This document shows, one piece after another, positions 1 to 9,070 of a stretch of DNA of 64,000 nt. The stretch is from JARRPM01 sp963792815 (lineage in GTDB: Bacteria > Pseudomonadota > Gammaproteobacteria > Pseudomonadales > Halieaceae), in the NCBI GenBank assembly GCA_963792815.1, contig CAWBXR010000006.1:310001-374000 (forward strand). Direction: 5' to 3'. The notes beneath the pieces are model-generated. The model was given only the letters and a program-made list of their open reading frames with translations. It did not search any database and was not told the DNA's origin. The position numbers were made by a program, and so were the translations under genes. Every line of letters starts with the position of its first letter. Within the stretch, counting starts at the first letter, position 1.

Positions 1-9
1 CTCCATATA

Positions 10-25
10 CTGTATATATGTACAG
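10..25. promoter_or_regulatory. LexA (SOS) box
   Basis: The site CTG-N10-CAG reads CTGTATATATGTACAG, a near-perfect match to the gammaproteobacterial LexA operator. On the minus strand it is followed after a short AT stretch by GGAG (positions 4-1), which looks like a ribosome binding site for a gene starting just left of the window. The box therefore most likely controls a leftward SOS gene not visible here. Control of the rightward gene at 193 is less likely at this distance. Confidence 0.8.
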
Positions 26-118
26 TTTATTCTAGTTGCACCCCTACCTCCGCGCAAGATTTTTGCGCTGTTTTTACAGGCATTTTCGCGCTCCGCCAGG
101 TCCTCGGAAAACCGCTAT

Positions 119-143
119 CAGGTGCGCTATCACCTGCTAGAAT
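119..143 (+). promoter_or_regulatory. Operator-like inverted repeat next to a possible -10
   Basis: CAGGTG-N6-CACCTG (119-136) is a perfect 6-bp inverted repeat directly followed by TAGAAT (138-143), a plausible sigma70 -10 element about 50 bases before the start codon at 193. No good -35 is visible, which would suit a regulated promoter. The assignment rests on pattern only. Confidence 0.3.
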
Positions 144-192
144 GTTACGTAGCCAACGACCTGACACCGACCACACTAACCGAGTGTAACCA

Positions 193-1899
193 ATGACCGA
201 GTACAAGAAACTTTGTGACGCCTACCTGGAACTTCTGTCTTCAGACCCCAATGCCTGCGTTGAATTGGGGCTGACAGAGAAACTGGATGAATTACCCGAC
301 CCCTCACTGGGCAGGCTGCAACAGGTCGCCGCAATGGCTGGGGAGTTACGCGAAAACGCCAGTGCCCTGGTGCCCGGGTTAACCGACTTCTACCAGCGCC
401 TGGACGCACAACTGATCGCCCTGAGCGCCGGTGCGCAGGCGTTCGAGAACACGCTGGGCTTTAACGGAAAATTGCAGGCCCAGCAGCTGCCAGATGCAGG
501 GGAGGAGATCAGCTCGGGGATATTCCTGCTGGTAACCAATGACCCGCGCCCTGCGCCGGAGCGCCTGCAAAATATCCTGGCGCGCCTGCTACAGGTCCCG
601 CGCTACCTGGAGCAGGCATTGCAGCGACTCGATACGCCCGTGGCGCGCTGGGTGGATATCGAAGTGGAAACCATCGAGGGCTTGCCGGAATTCTTTGCCT
701 CCATACTGGATTGGGCGGTTACCGAAAAGTTTACTGACCTGGAACCCCTGCGCGCGGCTATCGATAACGCCAATAGCGCGTTGGCTGATTACACCAGGCA
801 ATTGCGCCAGCTACCTACAACCACGGTATTCAGCATTGGACCGGAAAAAGCCCGGTCGCTGGTCGCGTCAAAAGGCATTGAACTTTCCCTGGAAGAGATT
901 CATGGCATAGCCTGTGATTTCGTGCAACGCACCCGCAGCGAAATCGAGACACTGCGGGCGAAGCTGGTGGCGAAATATGGTCTTGATCCTGCCCTGAGTA
1001 CCAGCGAGCTACAGAAGTTTCTCAACGATCGCTTCGGCATCAAGGTTGACGACAACGACTTTTCCGGGGTGATTCAGCGCTACAAGGACGAGGCCACCAA
1101 GATCGAGAACTTCCTCACTGGCCGCGATTTATTTCCGATTCCCCAGGGCCAGGCAATGAACATCATGCAGACGCCGGACTTTATGGCCCCGCTGATTCCC
1201 GCCGGGGCCATGATGCCGCCGGCGGCACTGCGCGAAGGCACCAGGACCAGCCTGGTTTACCTCACACTCAGCCCAGAGTTGATGGACGAACACACCGAGC
1301 TTGGCATTCCTCTGATGATGGTGCACGAGGGTATTCCGGGCCACCACCTGCAGCTGTCCACCGCGGCAATGCAGGAGTCCCTGGTGCGTCGAACATTTTC
1401 AGCTAACGAGCACGCGGAAGGCTGGACCACCATGCTCGAGGACTACATGCTCGACATCGGCCTGATGGGCGAGCTTACCGATGAGGCCCGCTTCGGGACC
1501 AAGCTGGATATCAGTCGCATCGGCGCCCGGGTAGCCATCGACCTGTATTTCATGACCGGCGAAGTGCGCTACCTGGACATTGGTTACGACCTTGTGTTTA
1601 CCGACAACGATCCATTCGTTAACGCCGCAGCCCTGCTTGTCGCCGCCACCGGGTTTACGCCGGGCAGGGCCCAGGCAGAGCTGAACTGGTATTCACAGGA
1701 GCGCGGTTACCCGCTCAGCTACCTGGTGGGCAACCACCTGGTATGGAAGTTGAAGAAGGATTATCAAACTGCTGTAGCGGACAGCATGTCCGCACGGGAA
1801 GTCGATCAAAACTTTCACCGGATATACCTCGAAGCGGGCAACATGCCCGTTGCCATGCTGCGTGGCGTTTTCGAGCACGAGATACAGCGGGCCTTTTAA
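193..1899 (+). CDS. DUF885 family putative metallopeptidase
   Basis: This 568-residue protein carries the DUF885 signature HEGIPGHH (His378, Glu379, His383, His384), a gluzincin-like zinc motif, and the downstream EHAEGW segment (Glu409) that would supply the third zinc ligand. Length is normal for the family. I see no clear signal peptide at the chosen ATG, so it may be cytoplasmic. The family is generally annotated as a metallopeptidase with uncertain substrate. It stands alone: the gene on its right is convergent. Confidence 0.85.
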   Translation: MTEYKKLCDAYLELLSSDPNACVELGLTEKLDELPDPSLGRLQQVAAMAGELRENASALVPGLTDFYQRLDAQLIALSAGAQAFENTLGFNGKLQAQQLPDAGEEISSGIFLLVTNDPRPAPERLQNILARLLQVPRYLEQALQRLDTPVARWVDIEVETIEGLPEFFASILDWAVTEKFTDLEPLRAAIDNANSALADYTRQLRQLPTTTVFSIGPEKARSLVASKGIELSLEEIHGIACDFVQRTRSEIETLRAKLVAKYGLDPALSTSELQKFLNDRFGIKVDDNDFSGVIQRYKDEATKIENFLTGRDLFPIPQGQAMNIMQTPDFMAPLIPAGAMMPPAALREGTRTSLVYLTLSPELMDEHTELGIPLMMVHEGIPGHHLQLSTAAMQESLVRRTFSANEHAEGWTTMLEDYMLDIGLMGELTDEARFGTKLDISRIGARVAIDLYFMTGEVRYLDIGYDLVFTDNDPFVNAAALLVAATGFTPGRAQAELNWYSQERGYPLSYLVGNHLVWKLKKDYQTAVADSMSAREVDQNFHRIYLEAGNMPVAMLRGVFEHEIQRAF

Positions 1900-1928
1900 T
1901 CAACCGGTCGGGACGAAGGCCGGGATAA

Positions 1929-3490
1929 TCAAAGCTCGAACTTGATGCCCTGTGCCAACGGCAGCTCACTGCCCCAGTTGATGGTATTGGTCTGGCGTCG
2001 CATGTAGGCCTTCCAGGCATCCGAACCGGACTCGCGGCCGCCGCCGGTTTCCTTCTCGCCGCCGAAGGCGCCGCCGATTTCCGCGCCGGAGGTGCCGATA
2101 TTGACGTTCGCCAGGCCGCAGTCGCTGCCATCCGCGGCCAGGAACCGCTCGGCGTGCTGCAGGGTACTGGTGAAGATGGCCGAGGACAGGCCCTGGGGTA
2201 CGTCGTTGTGCAGGGCGATGGCCTGGCCCATATCGCGATAGCGCAGCACATACAGAATGGGGGCGAAGGTCTCCTGCCTGACCACGTCTGTTTGCTCGGG
2301 CATGGCGATGAGGGTGGGTTGCACGAAGTAGCCCTCTCCCCCGATGCCTTTGCCGCCATGCAAAACCTGTCCACCCTCGCGCCGGGCCTGCTTTACCGCC
2401 GCTACAAAAGCGGTTTTTGCCGGCGCGTTGACCAGGGGCCCCATCAGTACCTCGGGATCCAGCGGGTTGCCGATGCGCACCTGGCCGTAGGCGTGCACCA
2501 GTCGCTCCATCAGTGACATCGTAAATGTTCTCGTGGACGATCAGCCGGCGGGTGGTGGTGCAACGCTGGCCCGCCGTGCCGACGGCGCCAAAGACGATAG
2601 CGGGTACCGCCAGGGCCAGATCTGCACTCTCGTCGACGATGATGGCGTTGTTGCCGCTGCACTCCAGCAGGTACTTGCCCAGGCGCCGGGCGACTTCCCG
2701 GGCGACGAAGTGCCCGACCTGGCTGGAGCCGGTGAATGACACCAGGGCGATACGCGGGTCCCTGACGAACGCCTCGGCCGCTTTATGCTGCGCCGGCACG
2801 AAATAGGTGAACAGCCCCGGGAAGCCGAACTCGGCGGTAACCCGGTTGCACAGCTGCTGCACGGCGACGGCACACAGCGGCGCGGTGGCGGAGGGCTTCC
2901 AGATCACCGTGTTGCCGCAGACGGCGCTGATAAACGCATTCCAGGACCACACGGCCACCGGGAAGTTGAACGCCGTGATCGCGCCGACTATGCCCAGGGG
3001 GTGCCACTGTTCACTCATGCGGTGCTCGGGCCGCTCGGAGGGCATGGTGCGCCCGTACAGCATGCGCGACTGGCCGACGGCGAAGTCGGCAATATCGATC
3101 ATCTCCTGGACCTCGCCGTCGCCCTCCTGTTTGATCTTGCCGGTCTCCAGGGCTACCAGGCTGCCCAGGGCATCCTTGTTTTCCCGCAGGACATCGGCAA
3201 TACGGCGGATCACCTCCCCGCGCTTTGGCGCCGGGAAAACGCGCCAGCGTGTGAACGTTTCGGCGCTGGCCTCGACCAGCCGGGCGTAGTCCCCGGCGCT
3301 GCAGCCGCGCACCGCGGCGATGGCCTGACCGGTAGCGGGATTGATGCTGGCGGATAGCCCTGCCGCGGGAGTCGCTCCAGCCCCGCTTGCCGGCTTTGGG
3401 GTCGCCCAGGTAGGCGCCCGGATTCTCCTTGGCCAGATTCAGTCGCTTAAGCACGGCCCTGATTGCGGCGTCAGTCATAGTAGTGGCCAT
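1929..3490 (-). CDS. ALDH7-type aldehyde dehydrogenase (aminoadipate semialdehyde dehydrogenase-like), two frame breaks
   Basis: The product resembles alpha-aminoadipic semialdehyde dehydrogenase (ALDH7), which oxidises aminoadipate semialdehyde (or piperideine-6-carboxylate) to aminoadipate in lysine breakdown. The reading must be stitched from three frames. The N-terminus (MATTMTDAAIRAVLKRLN) passes into INPATGQAIAAV near 3358-3360, where one extra base sits in a CCC run. The catalytic part (FTGSSQVG, LLECSGNNAI, GQRCTTTRRL with the active Cys) passes into ERLVHAYGQVRIGNPLDP near 2514-2520, again with one extra base. The C-terminus (FGGEKETGGGRESGSDAWK) is typical of ALDH7. An ATG at 3478 is an alternative start; both overlap the end of the upstream partner. 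The breaks are probably sequence errors. Confidence 0.85.
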
Positions 3491-4573
3491 AATCGGTCTC
3501 CATGAACCGGGACAGTGGTATCGATTCCTGGGGGATGAAACCGCGATAACTTGCCGGGTCAGACAGGACGATATCCAGCACGCCGCACAGGCCCGCGGCG
3601 GTGGCCACCTGGATGGCGGACCAGAGTTGGCCATTGATCTGCTGCGGATAGATTTTCCTGAGGAAGCTGTCCTCGATGAACGCGCCGTCACGCTTGCCGC
3701 TGACTGACACATAGATCAGAACCACGTCCTGTGTTGTCGTGGGCAAGGCATTTTCGAGAATGCGTTTCAGGGTATCGCGATCCTGTCTGAGTTTCAGGTC
3801 GTTCAGCAACAGCCTGACCGATTGGCAGTGCCCGGGGTAGCGGATGGTCTTGTAGTCCAGCGACTGCACCCTTCCCTCGTAGGCCTGCGCCAGGTTACCC
3901 AGGCCCCCGGAGGTGTTGAAGGCCTCGTAGACAACGCCGTCCAGGGTGATGGTTTCCAGCCCTCCAGCGGCATCACGGTACGCAGCTTCCCGCCCACGAT
4001 GGCCTCGCAGGGTTCGCAGTACTCGTTGACGACGCCCTCGGTTGACCACAGCAGGGCGTACTTGAGCATATTGGCGCTGTTTTGTGGCAGCGCGCCCACC
4101 CGCAGTTTTACCGTGTCCAGCTCCGTGAAGCGCCCCATCAGGTCGTTGGCGACGATGTTTATGAACCCCGGAGCCAGGCCGCACTGGGGCATGAATACGG
4201 TATCGGCGCCGGCACTGATTTCCCGGATACGACGGGTGACGGCGATGTCCTCGGTGAGGTCAAAGTAATTGATGCCGTGCCCGGCCGCCAGTTCGGCCAC
4301 CGCGATGTTGCGGTGATAGGGTAGCGCCGAAACAACGGCGTCGTAGCTCTTGCCACCCATCAGGGCGGCCAGCGCATCGGTGTCCTCGGCATCCACCCCG
4401 CAGGCGGTGGCGTTTTCCAGCTTCAGGTCACTGATCAACGCCCTCGCGACCTCGGGCCTGCGGCTGGCCAGGTCGAGCTCGTACCCCTTCGAGGCGGACA
4501 ACAAACAGGCAATCAGGCTGCCGACCTTGCCCGTCCCCAGAATCAATACCTTGCGTTTATTCAACCGAGCCAT
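3471..4573 (-). CDS. Saccharopine dehydrogenase-like NAD(P)-binding protein, frame break
   Basis: The start MARLNKRKVLILGTGKVG gives a Rossmann fold typical of the saccharopine dehydrogenase family, followed by a carboxylate-rich dimerisation and substrate domain. The frame breaks near 3960-3962: PLEG must join LETITLDG, which needs one additional base in a CCC run (plus strand). The gene ends at 3471, overlapping the ALDH7-type gene, so the two are translationally coupled. The pairing suggests a saccharopine-type lysine degradation route (saccharopine to aminoadipate semialdehyde to aminoadipate). No lysine-ketoglutarate reductase partner is visible, so the true substrate is not settled. Confidence 0.8.
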
Positions 4574-4704
4574 CCATGCAATCAGTCCATGAGCGATGAG
4601 TATAGGACACACGAGACGATGTATTCCCTTTTCACCCGGGTGTATCCTTCGCCACTCAGGGAGTCCTGACAATTCCAAAAGTTAACCAGGGTGGAGCGCT
4701 GCAT

Positions 4705-5661
4705 ATGTTAGTGGATATTCTGATGACGGCTGCCGGATTGGGCCTGTTGATCCTGGCGGCGGATATTCTTGTGAGGGGCGCCTCGGCACTGGCTGCCGGG
4801 TTTGGCATTTCCGCCCTGACCATCGGTCTCACCGTGGTGTCGGTCGGTACGTCCATGCCGGAATTGTTTGTCAGTGTAACTTCAGGTCTTGAGGGCAAGG
4901 CGGACCTCGCCATCGCCAATGTCCTGGGAAGCAACATCTTCAATGTGCTGGTGGTGCTGGGTGTGGCTGCCGTTATCCGCCCACTGCGCGTGAACAACAC
5001 GAGCGTCGTGTCGGAGATACCATTTTCCGTCAGCGCCGCCATTTTGCTGGGTTTCCTGGCCAATGCCGCGCTGTTCAGCAGCAAGCCCGAGCTGAGTATC
5101 AGCCGGCTGGACGGTGCAATACTGATCCTGTTTTTCCTGCTTTTTCTGGCCTACGTCTTTTCCACGTCGAAATCCGGCAATAAGGACACCGCGGACATCC
5201 CCAGGCGCGCTGCTTCCGTATCGATAGCGTTCGTTGTGGCAGGCGTCGCCGGCCTGTACCTGGGTGGCCAGTGGGCGGTGGACGGGGCGGTCAGCCTGGC
5301 CCAGCGCTGGCAGGTGGACGACGCCCTGATCGGCCTGACGATAATAGCCATCGGCACGTCCCTGCCCGAGCTGTCGGCGTCAGCCGTTGCGGCCTACCGC
5401 GGGGAAACGGACATCGCCGTGGGCAACGTGGTGGGCTCCAACATTTTCAACATACTCTGGATACTGGGATTGACGTCCAGCATTACGCCGCTGCCCTTCG
5501 AAGTGGTCAGCAACATCGACATCACCATGGTGGTCGCTTCGAGCATGATGATTCTGCTGGCCGTTGCGACCAGTCGCACCGCGACCATTTCCCGCGGCTT
5601 CGGGGTCTTCTTTGTGCTGCTGTACGTCGGCTACCTGAGCTACCTGATACAGCGGGGCTGA
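4705..5661 (+). CDS. Calcium/sodium antiporter, CaCA family (YrbG-like)
   Basis: A 318-residue integral membrane protein with the two inverted alpha repeats of the Ca2+:cation antiporter superfamily: GTSMPE at residues 48-53 followed by NVLGSNIFN, and GTSLPE at 217-222 followed by NVVGSNIFN. About ten hydrophobic segments are expected. It resembles YrbG-type exchangers that extrude Ca2+ in exchange for Na+ or H+. It is divergent from the lysine-catabolic pair. A second paralogue lies at 13900 with its key motifs at the same residue positions. Confidence 0.92.
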   Translation: MLVDILMTAAGLGLLILAADILVRGASALAAGFGISALTIGLTVVSVGTSMPELFVSVTSGLEGKADLAIANVLGSNIFNVLVVLGVAAVIRPLRVNNTSVVSEIPFSVSAAILLGFLANAALFSSKPELSISRLDGAILILFFLLFLAYVFSTSKSGNKDTADIPRRAASVSIAFVVAGVAGLYLGGQWAVDGAVSLAQRWQVDDALIGLTIIAIGTSLPELSASAVAAYRGETDIAVGNVVGSNIFNILWILGLTSSITPLPFEVVSNIDITMVVASSMMILLAVATSRTATISRGFGVFFVLLYVGYLSYLIQRG

Positions 5662-5699
5662 GTGGGGGCGTCCTTGCGGCTGGCGGGTACCAGGCAAGA

Positions 5700-6713
5700 C
5701 TAGATCAGACCCTTGTCGCGCAGCTCGGCTTTCGCGTAGGCGTAATAGATAGGCGCGGCTATCAGGCCGGGTATACCGAAAGCCGCTTCCATAACAAGCA
5801 TGGCCATAAGCATCTCCCAGGCCTTCGCCCGGATGTGGCTGCCGATGATTCGCGCGTTGAGAAAGTACTCCAGTTTATGGATCACGATGAGGTAGGCGAG
5901 GGACGCGATAGCGACGCCAAAGGAGTGGCTCAGGCTCACCACGAATATCACCGTGTTTGAAATCAGGTTTCCTATTATTGGCAGCAATCCTGCTACGAAT
6001 GTCAGCACGATCAGTGTTTTGGTAAAGGGCAGTTCAATACCGAATAGTGGCAACACTACCGCGAGATAGAGCGCGGTCAGCGTGGCATTGATTCCCGATA
6101 TCCAGACCTGGGCGAACACCACCTGGCGAAAGGCGATACTCAGGCGCCGGCTGTGAGCGGCTATTTCCCCCGACAGGGGCCCTCGCGAGTGGGTCGAAAC
6201 CGCCTGCTCCAGCGACAGCAGGGCACCGATCACCATGCCTATCAGGATATGTGCGAAGTTCCGCCCGATGTCGACGCCCGCCACCTGAAAGAACGATGCG
6301 TGTTCGCGCAGCCAGTCCACCAGGGCCTGGCGCAGCTGCTCCGCGTTAGCCGGCATGTACTCGGAAATCCACAGGGGCATCTGCGCCCGGGATTGTTCGA
6401 TGATCTCGGCCATGCGGTTGATCAGGGCGGGCAATTTCTCGTTGCTCTCGCGCAGGACGGAGCCGGCGGAGACTCCCAGCAGCACGATGAGGCCGATCAC
6501 GACAGCGGCAATGATGGAAACGGCGAGCAACCTCGGTCCATCGCCCCACAGCATACGTGTGTTCAGCAGCGGGGTGAGCAATACGACCAGGTTGAAAACG
6601 AGCAGTCCGGCCAGCAGGGCTGGTAACAGCTCGAGGTAAAGCAGCAGCAACAGGGCGGCCGCCCCGACGCTCCAGGCTACAAGGTCTTTGCGTTCAGGCG
6701 AAGCCTGGTTCAT
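5700..6713 (-). CDS. AI-2E family transporter (PerM/YdiK-like permease)
   Basis: The protein starting at MNQASPERKD (6713) is 337 residues with the two N-terminal hydrophobic helices, a long polar periplasmic stretch (about 70-160) and the C-terminal membrane bundle containing GLLPIIGNLISN and GIPGLIAAPIYYAY, typical of the AI-2E/PerM exporter family. A longer reading frame starts at 6869, but its extra 52 residues do not resemble the family. The substrate is unknown; members range from AI-2 export to Na+/H+ antiport. Confidence 0.88.
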   Translation of the reverse strand: MNQASPERKDLVAWSVGAAALLLLLYLELLPALLAGLLVFNLVVLLTPLLNTRMLWGDGPRLLAVSIIAAVVIGLIVLLGVSAGSVLRESNEKLPALINRMAEIIEQSRAQMPLWISEYMPANAEQLRQALVDWLREHASFFQVAGVDIGRNFAHILIGMVIGALLSLEQAVSTHSRGPLSGEIAAHSRRLSIAFRQVVFAQVWISGINATLTALYLAVVLPLFGIELPFTKTLIVLTFVAGLLPIIGNLISNTVIFVVSLSHSFGVAIASLAYLIVIHKLEYFLNARIIGSHIRAKAWEMLMAMLVMEAAFGIPGLIAAPIYYAYAKAELRDKGLI

Positions 6714-6933
6714 ACATGCCAGCAGTGTGTTGAAGTTGGGCGGACGATACCGCGTCGGCATCCGGCCCGCCAGCGCACTTTGACAGATATCGGCGGCAGC
6801 CACCCCGGGAATTCGGTGCACTATTGCCAGTAAATAAAACGTGATGACGGATTTACCTTTGCCCTGCAAGGTCTATACTCGCATGCTTGAAAGTGGCGAT
6901 CGCGCCAATGGAGGCTGCCAAGCTCTCTGTAAA

Positions 6934-7245
6934 GTGAATACCCGTTCAACAAGAATACTGCTGACGTCGACACTGTTCGTCCTGTTTTCAGCGGCGCTGC
7001 TATCCGGCAATTCGGCCGGCTTCAGCGACAAGACGATTTCCCCCATCGACCCCTTCACGTCAGTCGCCGCACTGGTCGGCAATGATGCAAGAAATCCAGA
7101 GGGGTACGATAATCAGATCCACGGTGCCGAACCCTGGGTTGGCGCTGCGCTGCTTCGCTCGCCCGCGGTTTTCCCCCTCACCGCTCCTCCCGTCCTGCGC
7201 TACATTTTCCCGGAAACACTGGCCCGCGCGCCTCCCCTGTCCTGA
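6934..7245 (+). CDS. Small hypothetical secreted protein
   Basis: A GTG at 6934 opens a frame of 103 residues beginning VNTRSTRILLTSTLFVLFSA, a plausible signal peptide, followed by a soluble tail with no family resemblance I recognise. The gene sits alone between the AI-2E permease (divergent) and a CBS protein. The start is uncertain (an in-frame ATG lies at 6841) and it could be non-coding. The case for it is the signal-peptide-like N-terminus and the otherwise empty gap. Confidence 0.4.
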   Translation: MNTRSTRILLTSTLFVLFSAALLSGNSAGFSDKTISPIDPFTSVAALVGNDARNPEGYDNQIHGAEPWVGAALLRSPAVFPLTAPPVLRYIFPETLARAPPLS

Positions 7246-7336
7246 CCTTCTTCCAACAACACAAACCCACAGGACATATTGACCTGCGTGCCTGTTGCGC
7301 CAGTGGCGCCGTGCACCCGGTCAGGAGAGCAATAGC

Positions 7337-7912
7337 ATGCCGTTATTCAAGGAATTACAAACCGTTTCAACCGCCGCTATCCGGCACATCGAACAGCCAG
7401 CCGACAGCGCGGAACCATCCCTGCACACCCTGGCGACAGAGGTGCTTACCGACTTTTCCAAACAGCACCCCCTGATGCTCGAACAGAATACGAGCATCGA
7501 CGAAGCGATCGAGATAATGAACAAGACCCATGTCAGCATGAAGCTGGTTATCGACAGGCAGGAGACATTCCGGGGGCTGATTACCCTGGGCGACCTGCTG
7601 TCAGCGAAGGTCATCAAGGGCATGGAGCACGGCCGGCTCAGGAGACACGAGTTGACTGTGGCCCAGGTGATGACACCCAGGAGTGAGTTACAGGCTATCG
7701 AGAACCGCATTTTTGCCACGGCCACTATCGGTGACGTGCTGGCAACCATGAAGAAATATGGTGTACAGCACGTTCTGGTGGTGGACTCGCCACGCGGCTC
7801 GGTTCGCGGTCTCGTCTCGGCCAGCGACATCGCTCGCAGGATGCATGTACCGATTGTTATCAACGAGCGGGCCAACTCGTTTTCTGATATCTGCAGGGCC
7901 GTTGCGGGTTAG
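7337..7912 (+). CDS. CBS-domain pair protein
   Basis: The start at 7337 is preceded by AGGAGA and gives a 191-residue soluble protein. Two CBS domains are visible, about residues 46-95 (LVIDRQETFRGLITLGDLL) and 108-170 (VAQVMTPRSELQAI to GLVSASDIARR). Such stand-alone pairs bind adenosyl nucleotides and act as energy sensors for a partner protein; the partner here is not evident. The gene is convergent with the DevA-type ATPase. Confidence 0.88.
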   Translation: MPLFKELQTVSTAAIRHIEQPADSAEPSLHTLATEVLTDFSKQHPLMLEQNTSIDEAIEIMNKTHVSMKLVIDRQETFRGLITLGDLLSAKVIKGMEHGRLRRHELTVAQVMTPRSELQAIENRIFATATIGDVLATMKKYGVQHVLVVDSPRGSVRGLVSASDIARRMHVPIVINERANSFSDICRAVAG

Positions 7913-7979
7913 CGGCCTTCGGACTCTGCACCACGACGGAACCCTGGCGCTGGGAAAAGGTGCAGTGGAACCCGGGTCA

Positions 7980-9068
7980 CTACCCCGTGGTATCGAAGCC
8001 CAGCTCGCGGGCGATGGTGGCGATCTCCTGCAACTCCTGCTCGCTGACCTCGCCGTCCGCGGCCGCAACGGCGTGCAGGGATTTCAGAAATTTCCGGCTC
8101 TGCTGCGGGGTAAACGCTGGCACGCCGCCCTGTCCTGACCCAGTGCGGCAGCGCACCTGGGACAGTGCCATTTCCATCACCAGGTCAACCTCGGAGGGTT
8201 GCAGTTCGGAGTGCTCGATCAGTATCGTCTTGATCGCGTCCCGTTCCTGGTCATCCATATTGTCATCCGCCATTGCCACCCGGGTGAGCGCCTGGGAGAA
8301 AGCGGACATATAGTGCGCGGCCTCCGGGTCATGCCGGTTGAGCAGCTTCAGCATCTGGCTGGTGCTGGAGGCAACGGCTGCGCTGATGGACTGTATCTGG
8401 CCGTCTTCCAGGTGGAGAATGCGGTCGGCGACATCGAGGATGCGGTTGTCGTGGGTCACCATCACCACGCTGGCGCCCTGCTCCCGGCAGAGCGTCTGGA
8501 TCAGGTTCACCACGTTGCGGCCCGACTCGCGGTCCAGCGAGGCGGTAGGCTCATCAGCGAGAATCATCTTGGGCCCGTTGGCCAGGGCGCGGGCAATGCC
8601 GACCCGCTGCTTCTGGCCACCCGAGAGGGCGTCGGGGTACTTGTCGATATGGGTCGACAGGCCCACCTGGTCGAGCACCTCCTCGATCCGGGCCCGCGCC
8701 TTGGCGCCACTCAAACCCAGCCCCAGGGACAGCGACATAGAAATGTTCTGCGCCACTGTGAGGTAGTCCAGCAGGTTGTGCTGCTGGAAGATAAAACCGA
8801 TATTGCGCCGGGTCTTCATCAGGGCCCGCTGGGAGGCCTTGTGCAGCTCGTTGCCGAATATCTTGATGCTGCCCGCCTGCATGGCCCGCAGCGCGCCGAC
8901 CAGGGTGATGAGGGTTGTCTTGCCCGAGCCGGAAGGTCCAGTGAGGATGACGATTTCACCCGCCTCGATTTTCAGGCTGACATCGCGCAGCACGTGGTGC
9001 TTACTCAGCCCGCTGTCATATTCGTAACCGACGTTTTCCACCACGATCGGCGTGGTCTCTGCAGACAT
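7980..9068 (-). CDS. DevA-type ABC transporter ATPase with C-terminal TerB-like domain
   Basis: The first 230 residues form a complete ABC ATPase: Walker A GPSGSGKTT (44-52), Q-loop FQQHN, signature LSGGQKQR (149-156), Walker B MILADEP, switch His in VTHD. It is of the MacB/LolD/DevA type. Residues about 245-362 add an all-helical acidic segment (MADDNMDDQERDAIKTIL, HAVAAADGEVSEQELQEI) that looks like a TerB/tellurite-resistance domain, with two metal-binding-like DxxxxxxE stretches. This fusion is unusual. The gene is last in a three-gene operon with DevC- and DevB-like partners. Confidence 0.88.
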   Translation of the reverse strand: MSAETTPIVVENVGYEYDSGLSKHHVLRDVSLKIEAGEIVILTGPSGSGKTTLITLVGALRAMQAGSIKIFGNELHKASQRALMKTRRNIGFIFQQHNLLDYLTVAQNISMSLSLGLGLSGAKARARIEEVLDQVGLSTHIDKYPDALSGGQKQRVGIARALANGPKMILADEPTASLDRESGRNVVNLIQTLCREQGASVVMVTHDNRILDVADRILHLEDGQIQSISAAVASSTSQMLKLLNRHDPEAAHYMSAFSQALTRVAMADDNMDDQERDAIKTILIEHSELQPSEVDLVMEMALSQVRCRTGSGQGGVPAFTPQQSRKFLKSLHAVAAADGEVSEQELQEIATIARELGFDTTG

Positions 9069-9070
9069 GG

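Noticed and set aside
6841..6933. Upstream extension of the small secreted protein to the ATG at 6841
   Set aside because: The added residues precede the signal-peptide-like segment and would disrupt it; the GTG at 6934 fits better.
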